NCBI GenBank assembly: GCA_900175165.2
Contig: FWWN02000658.1
Coordinates: 153,223-217,222 of the forward strand
Direction of reading: 5' to 3'
Length of the DNA: 64,000 nt
DNA from: Rhizomucor pusillus
Lineage: Eukaryota > Mucoromycota > Mucoromycetes > Mucorales > Lichtheimiaceae
Each line of letters starts with the position of its first letter. Position 1 is the first letter of the stretch. Both the position numbers and the translations under genes were made by a program. Shown in pieces: positions 46,114-56,121 of this stretch. A model generated the notes under the pieces. It saw only the letters and a program-made list of their open reading frames with translations. It had not been told where the DNA came from and searched no databases.

Positions 46114-46734
46114 ATGACCAAATTATCCCGGGAGCAGATCAAAGAGCTCAAAGAAGGCAAGTTCGACCATTGTTGATGTGCAATATATATATTTGTAGCT
46201 TACGTGGATTGTTCGTTGCGGCAGTATTCCAAACTGCGGATACAAACGACGCCGGACTTCTCGATGGCGAAGCACTGTACAACGCGCTGCGTGCATTAGG
46301 GTTGGAAGTTCCTGTCACGGAAACCGGCATCCGCGATCTGTTGATACGAGTGGGCCGCCAAGACGAAGGCTACGTAGACTTTGATGATTTCAAGAAAATG
46401 GTAGCAGAGCTCATGGTAAGAGAATCAGAATATCAATGACATTTTGAGAACGTGGTAAGTAATCTCGCCTGTCATCCTGCTATCGGTTTGCGTTTAGACT
46501 GATGATCACGAAAGTATACAACGAGATCGATGCGATTTCGTTTTTCGGTCACTGATGATGGGTGAAAACGGGTCTGGTATTACCATTGAAACCCTGCGGC
46601 GCGCAGCAGCAGCGCAAGGTGAAACGTGGACAAATCAAGAACTTGACGAAATGTTCAATGAGGCAGATATCAATCACGACGGCATTGTTGATCCTGCAGA
46701 GTTCAAGCGTGTGTGGAAAATGGCTGGATTCTGA
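46114..46734 (+). CDS. Calmodulin/centrin-like EF-hand protein
   Basis: Three exons, 46114-46156, 46225-46415 and 46498-46734, give 156 residues. It begins MTKLSREQIKELKEVFQTAD, like calmodulin-type proteins. Four EF-hand positions are visible. The first loop (DTNDAGLLDGEA) is close to consensus, the second (RQDEGYVDFDDF) and third (GENGSGITIETL) are degenerate, and the fourth (DINHDGIVDPAEF) is canonical. Probably one or two sites bind calcium. The pattern fits a divergent centrin or calmodulin-like sensor rather than calmodulin itself. Intron 1 is a GC-AG intron; without its removal the frame stops after nine codons. The specific role is unknown. Confidence 0.85.
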
Positions 46735-46840
46735 GAGTTGCATGTAGTGTCAAAGCAAACAAAAAAAAATATAGTGACAATGGAGCGGGGGACATGATGC
46801 AGGAAAAAGAAGAAAAAATTAAAAAGGACTATCTACTCGT

Positions 46841-48401
46841 CTAGAAGAACTTGCTCTCGCCGGGTTCACGACCGCGAATGCTCTTGGGCTCAGTACCCTC
46901 AACGTAGATTTCAGTGTAGAACTCCTTCATATCAGGCTCAGGCGAGGCTTCGGCTTCCTTGGCAGCTTGGTCAACGATCTTGCGAGCTTCCTTATCGATA
47001 GCTTTCAATTCAGCCTCAGTAGCGACACCGTGCTCGATAAGAGTTGCCTTCAAGCCGGTGATCGGGTCAGAGGTGGAACGCATGTGCTGGATTTCCTCAC
47101 GGGTACGGTATGTGGTGCCAGGGTCGGACATGGAGTGACCACCGTATCTAGAAAAAAGCAATTAAATTTAGTCGCTTAAGCAAAGTCTACGTAAGCTATG
47201 GGCGACATACCTGTAGGTGGTGACTTCCATGACGAGAGGGCCCTTACCCGAAGTAGTCCATTCCTTGGCCCACTGAGCAGCACGGTGAACAGCAAGGACG
47301 TCCATACCGTTCACCTTGATACCTGCATACACAAATAAACATGTAAGTTTCGAAAACTGAAATTTACCCATAAATTCAATCCACGATTACGAACCGGGAA
47401 TGTAGTCACCACGAGTGTGGTATTCGGTGGAAGCAGAGGAGCGCTTGGCGGAGGTACCCATACCGTACTTGTTGTTCTCGCAGACGAAGACGCAAGGTAA
47501 TTGCCACAAGGCAGCCATGTTGAAAGCTTCAAAGACCTGACCTTGGTTGGAAGCACCGTCACCGTACAAGGCGAAGGTCACGGAGGGAATATCCAAGTAT
47601 TTCTGAGTGAAGGCAATGCCAGCGCCCAAAGGAACCTGGGCACCGACGATACCGTTACCACCGTAGAAAGAAGGCGAGAACATGTGCATGGAACCACCCT
47701 TGCCCTTGGAGATACCGTCACGGCGACCCATCAATTCGGCTAAAATGCTCTTGATAGAGCCACCACGGACGTAGGTGAAACCGTGGCAACGGTAAGCGGT
47801 GATAACGTGGTCTTGGTGGGTGATGGCAGATTCAATACCGACCGAAACGGCTTCCTATACACAAAGAAGAACGATTAGGTTCAATACGGAGTCACAGCAG
47901 CGGTGGGACGGGAAAATTTTCACTGTGGATTCGCCCGCGTTTACCCGCCCCAAAGAAAAGAGGAGACAAGATAGCTTACCTGGCCATTGCACAAGTGGCA
48001 AAAACCACGGATCTTCTTTGCTTTGTAGAGACCATCAGCAGCCATTTCCATGCGGCGCATGGTGGTCATCTTGGTGTACATGTCCAAAAGCTCCTCCTTG
48101 CTGATCTCGACAGTAAGATCGGGCTTGTCAGCCTTGAACATTTCGAAAGAAGACTCGGGCAAGGTGATAGTGATCTTCTCGGAGGTGGTGTTGCCAGTGC
48201 TGGCCAAGGCCATCCAGGAAGGAGCAGTGGTCGAGAAGGCGCGCTATGGCAAAAAAGAAAAAAACGTCAGTGTCTTTTTTTCTCGGCAAACTATACACGC
48301 ACAATCTGGTCGACAATAGAGACACATACAACGTTCACGGCAGTCTTTGGTGCAGCGGTGGCGACATTGGCCAGCAAGCGAGATGCAGCTGTGCGGAGCA
48401 T
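46841..48401 (-). CDS. PDA1: Pyruvate dehydrogenase E1 component, alpha subunit
   Basis: Mitochondrial enzyme that decarboxylates pyruvate with thiamine diphosphate. Five exons: 48330-48401, 47980-48243, 47395-47854, 47211-47322 and 46841-47147, giving 404 residues. The N-terminus [20 protein letters not shown] and RAFSTTAPS is a mitochondrial presequence, split by intron 1. [36 protein letters not shown] and [13 protein letters not shown] are family blocks. The ThDP motif starts at [18 protein letters not shown] and ends in ENN. The regulatory loop is [16 protein letters not shown], with the phosphorylatable Ser conserved in fungi and animals. Intron 3 uses an unusual GTTCGT donor. The partner E1 beta gene is not in the window. 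Confidence 0.97.
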
Positions 48402-48708
48402 GATAGAAGGTGAAAGGGGGGATAAAGTTGAAAAAGAGAGGAAAATAGCAAAAAAAAGCGCCCGCAGAAAAAAGTTTGAGCTCGGGTCCAATCTTGCTCT
48501 TCCGATCGGAGCCACCCTGGGGTATCTTTTGGGGTGAGAGCAAACCCTACTTTTGCCGGATACTCTGCGTGTGTTCAGGAACAATAATGTGACTGGAACG
48601 TCGCACAATGTATTGATTAACTGCTAAAAGAATATAGAGCGTGTAGACATGGGAATAGATATGGACAACATTATATAATACTAGTGATTAAAAAGAAACT
48701 CAAATGTA
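48402..48708. other. Spacer between PDA1 and the glycosyltransferase-like gene
   Basis: Promoter of PDA1 and 3' flank of the next gene, both on the minus strand. It contains a purine-rich tract (plus strand) near 48410-48475. No additional gene. Confidence 0.45.
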
Positions 48709-51700
48709 CTATCGAGTGTCAATGTCATTATACAAGGCCTTGAGTTTCTCCAAATCGTGCTCCAGATCCGCCAATTCCTCGTCTTCGTGCTCGTGGTCAG
48801 ACTCCGGCGACACCATTTGAGAAACATCGATAGCTATGGGATAGAATTCGTCGTTGATTACGATTGTGTCCTCGATAATGGGATCCGTATATACAGTAAC
48901 CGTCTTCTGCGGTGCAGGCGGGTTAGCAGCCGCGACAGCCTTGGCAGAACTTTTCTTCTTTCCCTTCTTTTCTGGATGAAGCGGGCACAGAATGTCCTGT
49001 GGATCAAATCGCCCAGTCTGTCGTGGACAGGCCGATACATTTTGGTGCAGCTCGGCTCCTCTGGCATCAAGCTCTTGACGAGTCACTAGGTTGCCCCATA
49101 GGTCAAGTACAGGCAGATCTTCAAAAGTGGGTAAACGGCGTTGAGGAAGTTGGTTAAGAATAGTATCGCGCTTCATCAACGGTACAAGGAATTCGTCAAG
49201 TGCATCATCGCGGCCCTTTTTGACGTGGGTGCCGAATTCCAGGTGGTTAGTTGAAAAGGATTCAAACAGCTGAAAATTGGGGTATAGCATAACGTAGGAC
49301 CTCAAATACACGAGCTCTATAAAATATTTCTTCCACGACTTGGTCCATCTGGAAGATCGACTGTTAGGCACAGTGATATTCATGAGCTGGTCTTGCCGTA
49401 TATCTTCCATGCGACTCGTCAGATAACTGTGGAATTCGCGCCAATGTTCGGGGAAATATACAGCTCCCCAGCTGCATGGTACTTGGCTCAGATAAGGTGT
49501 GCGTGGGCTGTATTCTGGTCCGATCGAGACAATGGGATCAAACGGTCGTCGACCCTGAGGGAGTAGCTCAAGATGTCGAGGGGAATACAGGCTGATACCA
49601 TACATGAGCATTGCATCGTCAGATTCCTGGCTGTAGCGATATTTCAGGATATTGTACTTGACCCACGCGTAGAAAAATGGAGAGACTTCAATGTCGTCCT
49701 CAAGGAGAACAGCGTAGTTGTCGTTACTGCTTGGATACCACGACTCGACAATAGCAGGCATTAATCCGCCCTTTTGAATACGATGGCGCACGGTTTTTTC
49801 TCCATGCTCCCAACTGAATCCATTTACAAGCATCCGCGTGACACGATCGGCAGATTGTTCCAAATGGATCTTGATATTTACGACGTCTCCGAGATAATGT
49901 GCTTTGCTGGTCGATTGCAACAGCCGTGATAACGAGTGCGGACGTCTGTCTGTAATGACCACCAGATCCACCTCCACATCGTTCCAGCCTACGGAGTTGA
50001 ATGAGCATCTATCATTTCTGATATCGACATAATGTTACTTACGCTGAAGAGCTTCCTTGGAAAGATGGGAAATCCAGACCGCATGCGGGATGTCTTTGAT
50101 GGGCAAACAAATGGCAGTGATATTATGCATCCGAGCCAGCGTATCGACGACTGCTGTGAGAGGTTTGTGGTCTTTCACGTGGATAATAGCAGCAGGTTGC
50201 AGGGCATCAACTAACTGGGCGATTCCAAGAGCAGCTGTCGTTGCGGCCTTGAGCGAATCGAATGGATGGCCGACAGCAAGGTCGTGTATCATGACATTGG
50301 GACAGTCCATGTCTTTCAAAGCACTCTGCAGCGCTTTGCCAGAAAGTCCCCGCTCGCTGCCAGTAACAGCAATGTGGACAGTAGACTTGTATCGACAATA
50401 TAATGGATGCAATCCAATTGCTTGTTGCGGTCCATCGGCGACAAATAACACGGTCGTTGGCTGCATAAAGGCCGTTTGTCGATAATCTAACGCTGTAGGT
50501 GTTGAGTGTAACTCTAGCCAAGCTTTCCATCCTTTGTCGTTACGATAGTCCTTTTCCAGCTGCTTGCAGCCCGTTTTCATTTTCAGTTGGTAATTTCCAT
50601 CCTCTGGAGCGGGTACAACCACGGAGGGTATAGACGCGTGGTATGCAAGCGATTGACTGATATAGAATGAGATCGGCGCTGCGAGTGCATGGGAAGGCAT
50701 GTCTGTCAAGTGGCGTAACCAGGCTCTAGGCATCAGCCATGCACCGTGGATGGCATCCACAGGCTGTGCGACCGGAGGCAAAGCGCCGAAAGATTCGGGT
50801 AAACAAAATATGTCAGCTGCAGGATCGTCGTTTGCATTTGCAGGAAGAAGCATGCCGTGGGTACCAAGAAGCGCATTCCTGTACTCGGTGGTTTGGCCAA
50901 CACTCCATATATACTGCAGATAGTTCTTGCCAGGCACAGTGCCGCCATCAAGGATCCATACAAAATCCGACAGTGTTGTCTGGGCAACTTGAATCCAGTA
51001 TGCGTGTGAGTTACTCGATGCAGAGTCGATGTTGACTATCCGCACAGAAGAGTCCTTATTGCTTTTGAGGAATGGCGTGGAGGATGATGATGATATGACA
51101 AGAATATCTTTGACGGCAAGAGACTGTGCCTGCACAGCGTTTATCTGGTTGGCGATGTCGGGATTATCTCGTATGACTGCGGTTATGCTAGGTGGATGCA
51201 AAGGCAGGCTAGGTGTAAGATCCGCGAGCTCTGAGTAGCTGTGGCCTTGCTGGGTATACGTCCGCAATCCATGGAGAAATGAATGTGAAAGTGGCGTGAC
51301 AGTATTCCGTATCCATCGAGTATAGTCTTTGGTTTAAGGAAGCAATTGTGAGAGACACAAGAGGAGATAAACGAAACGGCAAGGGGCTGCATCAATAAAC
51401 GTACCACCATTTACATCTTTGAAACTTGGATAAATGATATCATTAATGTGCATTGTGGGCTCCACGCTCTCTGGCTCTTCTATAACGTATTCGCTGCTAT
51501 TATTTGTAGGCGTTAAAGTGTGAGTTGGATGCACAAAGGACATGGAGATCCAAACAAATATAGTGAGGGAAAAGAATAGAATGGATAGTATGCGACCAAG
51601 CCGCCGTCGAGAGCAGAATACTGAGGAGAGCCATGAGCCGAAGCCGAATCGTTCTTGGTGATTGAGGGAAGGTGAAGAAGGCGATCGCGGCGATTGCGCA

Positions 51701-51726
51701 AGAGCCGTTCGAGGAGAAAGACTCAT
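48709..51726 (-). CDS. Large membrane-anchored protein with two glycosyltransferase-like regions
   Basis: Three exons (51405-51726, 50043-51326, 48709-49988) encode 961 residues. A Ser/Pro-rich cytosolic tail (1-40) precedes one membrane anchor (about 44-65, ILSILFFSLTIFVWISMSFV), the type II pattern of Golgi enzymes. The first luminal part (about 150-330) resembles a GT2-type fold (ITAVIRDNPD, then FVWILDGGTVPGKNYL). A central region (about 380-530) begins TTVLFVADGPQQAIGLHP. A second part (from about 535) starts VDLVVITDRRPHSLSRLL and has an acidic motif YAVLLEDDIEVSPFFYAW near 629, then SWGAVYFPEHWREF. The end is Asp/Glu-rich. The DD motif fits a metal-dependent sugar transferase. I do not know its substrate; cell-wall or glycoprotein glycosylation is an inference. 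Confidence 0.7.
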
Positions 51727-52525
51727 GATTTTGAAGATATGATACAAAGAGAGATAAAGGGAGGATCAATCATTCAAACAAAGAAAAAGAAGGAAGAAAA
51801 CGTGTTGCACCAGCTTTCGACTGGAAAGACTTTAGCAAAGCCCTACCCAAGGTGTACACAGTTTGTGTTGCCTATTTAACATTCAACTCAATAAGCTTTT
51901 TTCCGTCTCGCATTTCTGTCGTACAATAATTAATGATTTCATGTCCGAAAGGAGAAAGCGCCAGCTGATAACTCGAGGAAGTGAGGCTACAAAGTTACAG
52001 TGAAGTTGCAAAGCAGGTGGGAACTGTAAGCAATTAGCATGCAATGCTTGCAGGCTGTCCATTTTGTTTACCTGAGTACACGGTCGCCGAACAGGCGATG
52101 AAGGGATCCGCGTGAATCCCCGGATTTTTTGATTGGCTTAATAGACAGTTAAGGTACCACTCCGGCATTTCTATTGGCCTCGCGCATCTCGTTTTTAAGA
52201 AGCACTGTTTTCTGGAGTCCGTGGCTTCCTCCAGAGTAAAAATGGGAAACAGCAGTAGAAAAATTCTGGAGCGGCAGAACTCGATGGATTCGTTGCGACG
52301 TTGAAAATTTTCGCTACCATAAAGTCCACCTGGAAACCATGCTTTTTTTTACATGCGCATGCGCGAAGCAGGAACATCCGCCAACAGCTATCTTAATTAT
52401 GACATTGAATTCGATCGTATGGTTTAAGTTTCGGTAATAGCAGAATCGCTGGTATATTTTTGTAAAGCAGCAGAGTCTGAAACGTTGCTCAAGGATGGTA
52501 AAACAATGAACTATTTATTACGGGA
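51727..52525. other. Spacer upstream of the glycosyltransferase-like gene
   Basis: Promoter and leader region of the minus-strand gene, then AT-rich sequence. Small open frames only. No gene supported. Confidence 0.4.
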
Positions 52526-52800
52526 CTATAATGCTTTGTATTCCTGAAATTCTTGGTCATTTGGTTGCACTAGGAAGGCCTTCAGGGAAAGCATAGTACT
52601 CACGGATGGATTGACCTTTATATTCCGGAAATCATCAACATCTTCCATGAAGCTCACGCATAATGCAAAGAGCTTCGGACATAGCTTAACATTCATCTCC
52701 CAACTGAGACAAAAATAATCATACATGTACTTCCTTGCTGTATAGATCCATCTGCTATATCACCAGCGGACAAGTTCATTATCGCTTTCAAGTCGAGGTT
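52526..52800 (-). pseudogene. Relic of an unrecognised protein-coding gene
   Basis: A minus-strand frame reads RLESDNELVRW, then a TGA stop, then YSRWIYTARKYMYDYFCLSW and about 50 further residues (LCPKLFALCVSFMEDVDDF, MLSLKAFLVQ) to a stop at 52526. The residues on both sides of the stop look coding (Trp, Tyr and aromatic-rich, charged helices), so one Trp codon has probably become TGA. No upstream start or matching exon was found. I do not recognise the family. It may be a partial copy of a repeated gene. Confidence 0.4.
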
Positions 52801-53361
52801 AAATTATTCGATTGATCCCGAAGGTGACCTTTGAGCCCATGACAAAACGATGGATTCATGAGCTCCACTCAGTTAGGATATGCATTCTATATCTTTGAGA
52901 TCCACTCACAAACGATACTGCGCTGCAAAACAAGCTCACATACTTGGGGGTCAAAATTTTACGGAATCTATGCATATGGTCGGTTAGACAAATGTTTTCT
53001 AATGGCGACATCTTGGCTATAACGCGTCCTCTTCCTTTTCCTCTCTCTATACAGAAGATCATATAGATGATGGAACAAGGTAAAGCTTGGAAGTTGACTT
53101 TTCAATACGCAAACGATGGAGTGCATGATGCAAAATATTAAAACATGCCGCTTATGAATTTTCTCCATTGTTTTCTTTGGTCTGTAAGTCGACCCTTCCT
53201 TCCTTCCAACGAGGTCTTTGGTATTTGCAATGGTTCACCCACTCGCATGCGGGCATAGATGCATTTAAAGATGTGATTATCCACCACCAGCTCTTGCCTC
53301 CGCTTCTAAGCGCTGTAAAGGTAGTCCGACGAGATACCTACTACGTTCTGGTTAGAACGAC
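52801..53361. other. Spacer upstream of the CobW-like gene
   Basis: A minus-strand frame (52968-53168, 66 codons, basic KRKRTRYSQ patch) may be more of the relic to its left, but there is no support for a gene. The promoter of the CobW-like GTPase should lie in the right half. Confidence 0.4.
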
Positions 53362-54768
53362 ATGGCGGGTCCAGACTCTCTACCGATCACTGTGTTCACG
53401 GGTTTTCTTGGCAGTGGTATGTCAAGTGCAACAATGTCTCCAAAGCTTTGGATCGATCTAATAACAGTGTAGGTAAAACCACGACAATCCTGTCATTGTT
53501 GAAACGTATACCTCCGGAATACAAAGTGTGCCTGTTGAAGAATGAGTTTGGCGACATTGCAGGTACGCGGGAAACTGCAGTAGCAGCTATGGTCAACGTG
53601 TAAACTTAGGGTATATTTGAATTTTCTATAGTCGACAGTCAACTTGCCAAGGAAACCAATATTGGTGTACAGGAAATGGTGAACGGCTGCCTTTGCTGCG
53701 TTCTCGTCGGTCAAATGAAGTTGGCTCTTCAGGAATTAAAAGGTATGTAGATTACGATCGAAAGTAAGAGAGTTGATATTCAAGTTTCTCTATCATTAGA
53801 AAAATACAACCCGGATAGAATTATTGTAGAGACAAGGTAATCAATACTTTCATGCCATCATCTGATATTCTTGCAGTTACTCACACCGACTTGAAATTGC
53901 AGTGGATCAGCTTTTCCAGGTAAACTATTGATATGACTTACGATACATGGCAGAAGAGATATTCATACTAATGTGGGCATTAGCACCTATTGCATGGCAA
54001 ATACGAGAGATGGAGCCTGAAGGGTTTGCGTTGGACTCCATCGTCACTGTGATCGACTGCGTCAATTTCACTGGATACGAAGATACGAGCTACACAGCCA
54101 AATTGCAGGCACAGTACACGGACGTTATTCTCCTCAACAAGCATGAGCTGGTCAGTTCTGATGATCTTTTACGAGGATCTATAGAGAAACGTTTTATGCT
54201 GAAATGTATATGTAAACATATCTAGGTCTCTGAAAGGGAACTGGACCAGGTCATCGATCACGTCAATGAACTTAATACCGATACTCCCAAAGTTAAATGT
54301 GACCGCAACGGTGTCTCACCCGATCTTGTATTTGGACTTGATACGCAATTATTTACTGTTGCATACAACAAAACGCACGCTGTCGAGGAAATGGTGTTTG
54401 ATCCAAAGCATCAGGAAAACGAAGTCGACTTGATTCAAGTTATTCAGGAAACATCTCAAGTCAAAGAGCCGCTAACCGTGGAAACTCTTGAGGCTTTTCT
54501 AAAGACGATGCCTAAAGAAGATATCTACCGTATCAAGGGATTCATCCGCACGGCAGATAATACGCTGTATATACTCAACCATGCTTTCGGTCGACACACA
54601 CTTACACCCGTAGAGCACTCTGAAACGTTAGAAGGCACACAATCTATACAAGTCAAGGTGACGGTCATGGGCCAAGGTCTGAGAATGTATCAGGAGAAGG
54701 TCAAACAAGGTCTTCTCAAAGGAGGGGCAGACGGCGAGGTGACACTGACGGCTGCTCATCGTCACTAG
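53362..54768 (+). CDS. CobW/COG0523 GTPase, ZNG1-like zinc metallochaperone
   Basis: Seven exons: 53362-53416, 53473-53562, 53632-53742, 53800-53836, 53903-53919 (17 bases), 53984-54150 and 54226-54768, giving 339 residues. The P-loop GFLGSGKTT is formed only after intron 1 is removed. NEFGDIAVD is followed by the metal-binding GCLCC motif, VETSGSAFPAPIAW, the DCVNF loop, and LLNKHELVSERELD as the G4-type NKxE/D site. A CobW C-terminal domain follows (EDIYRIKGFIRTADNTLYIL). Eukaryotic members (ZNG1/CBWD) deliver zinc to methionine aminopeptidase. The CxCC motif supports that group. It is cytosolic, with no targeting signal. Convergent with threonine aldolase; only 66 bases separate the stops. 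Confidence 0.9.
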
Positions 54769-54834
54769 AAGAAAAGACAAGATTTCATCAAATAATATTG
54801 TACAGTGGATATATTTTATTTGAACATAGAAACT

Positions 54835-56121
54835 TTAAATGTACGAGGATGAAGATGCTGCAGAGACTGGCTCTGATGAGTCTGTGCGGTTTTGCAATGC
54901 TTTGCGCACAACTTGTACGAATGTATCTACGGCTTCCTTGTCGATCTGATGGTGGAGCACGAGTCTTGACTTGGTGCCCATACCACCGATCTTTATATTC
55001 TTGCGCGTAAGTGCAGGAACAAGGTCTCGCTGGATATCCAAGCCAACTTTTTCTGTGTCAATGAGAACCATATTTGTGTGTACTGGGACTTGTAATTCGA
55101 TGCCAAGATCTACGAGATGTTTGGCCATATATCTTGTAAGTTTGTGAGTTTCTGGCATGGTTGGTACAATGTTGTCAATGCAGTATTTCGCTGCAGCTGC
55201 CAACGGACCAGCTTGGCGCCAGCCGCCGCCAAACAACTTTCTGAAATGCCTTGCATGCTTGATAAAATCATGGTTGCCAACGAGGATAGAGCCAATAGGA
55301 GCACCAACGCCTTTAGAGAGACAGAGCGACATGGAATCGAAGTGAGCGCCATATTCTTTGAGAGACACACCGGATTCCTGGGAAGCGTTCCACAGGCGAG
55401 CACCATCAAGATGCATAGCAAGACCACGGCTGCGTGCAAGCTCGGAAATTTTACGGATTTCTTCGATAGGGAAGATGAGACCACTGAGCGTGTTTTCCAG
55501 AGAGACAACGCGAGTAGGAGCAGTGTGGATATCAGGCTCGATGATGTTACCCTCGATTTCCTTGGCAGTTACGTGGATACCGTTGCGGGCAATGACAGGG
55601 CTCACGGACGCGCGAGAATGGAAGGCAAGACCACCAGCTTCCCAAAGGAAGACGTGAGAGCGGGAGTCGCACACAACAGAGTGTGGAGGTTGGGCCAAGT
55701 GTGTCCTGAGACCGAGCTGGTTGGTCATGGTGCCACTGGCACAGAAAAGACCGGCTTGATGACCGCACATATCAGCCACATACTCTTCCAGTTCCTTGAT
55801 ATTGCGATCCTCCTGTCAGGGCGAAAATGAACAAATGTTAATAAAAATGTTCCTGTCTTTCCTTTGTGACTGGTGCTACCATACCTCAAATACATCATCG
55901 CCTCTTGAGGCCATCTTCATAACGTCAAACATTTCATCGGTAGGAGCAGTAACAGTATCGCTTCTAAAGTCATAGATTTTGGCATTAGGATCGACTTGAA
56001 TTCTTGGATGGGACTGGTCATTATGCAGGTTGTTCTGGATATACAATCGTGTGGCACTCGTGCTTGAAAACGAGCGGCGAAGGATGGTTGCTCGAAGGAG
56101 GTTCTTGCCTGTAATGGTCAT
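54835..56121 (-). CDS. GLY1: L-threonine aldolase (Gly1), possibly mitochondrial
   Basis: PLP enzyme that cleaves threonine to glycine and acetaldehyde. Exons 55885-56121 and 54835-55812 give 404 residues. Family blocks: YDFRSDTVTAPTDEMFDVM, RGDDVFEEDRNIKELE, GLFCASGTMTNQLGLRTHL, VVSLENTLSG, RGLAMHLDGARLWNA, and the PLP lysine in CLSKGVGAPIGSILVG near 246. The N-terminal 30 residues (MTITGKNLLRATILRRSFSS) are basic and Ser-rich without acids, like a mitochondrial presequence, whereas yeast Gly1 is cytosolic. The end is Ser-rich and dispensable-looking. The second exon contains nearly the whole enzyme. Confidence 0.96.

Noticed and set aside
55117..55830. Plus-strand open frame of 237 codons
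   Set aside because: It lies opposite the threonine aldolase coding exon and has no domain. It is an antisense shadow of the real gene.
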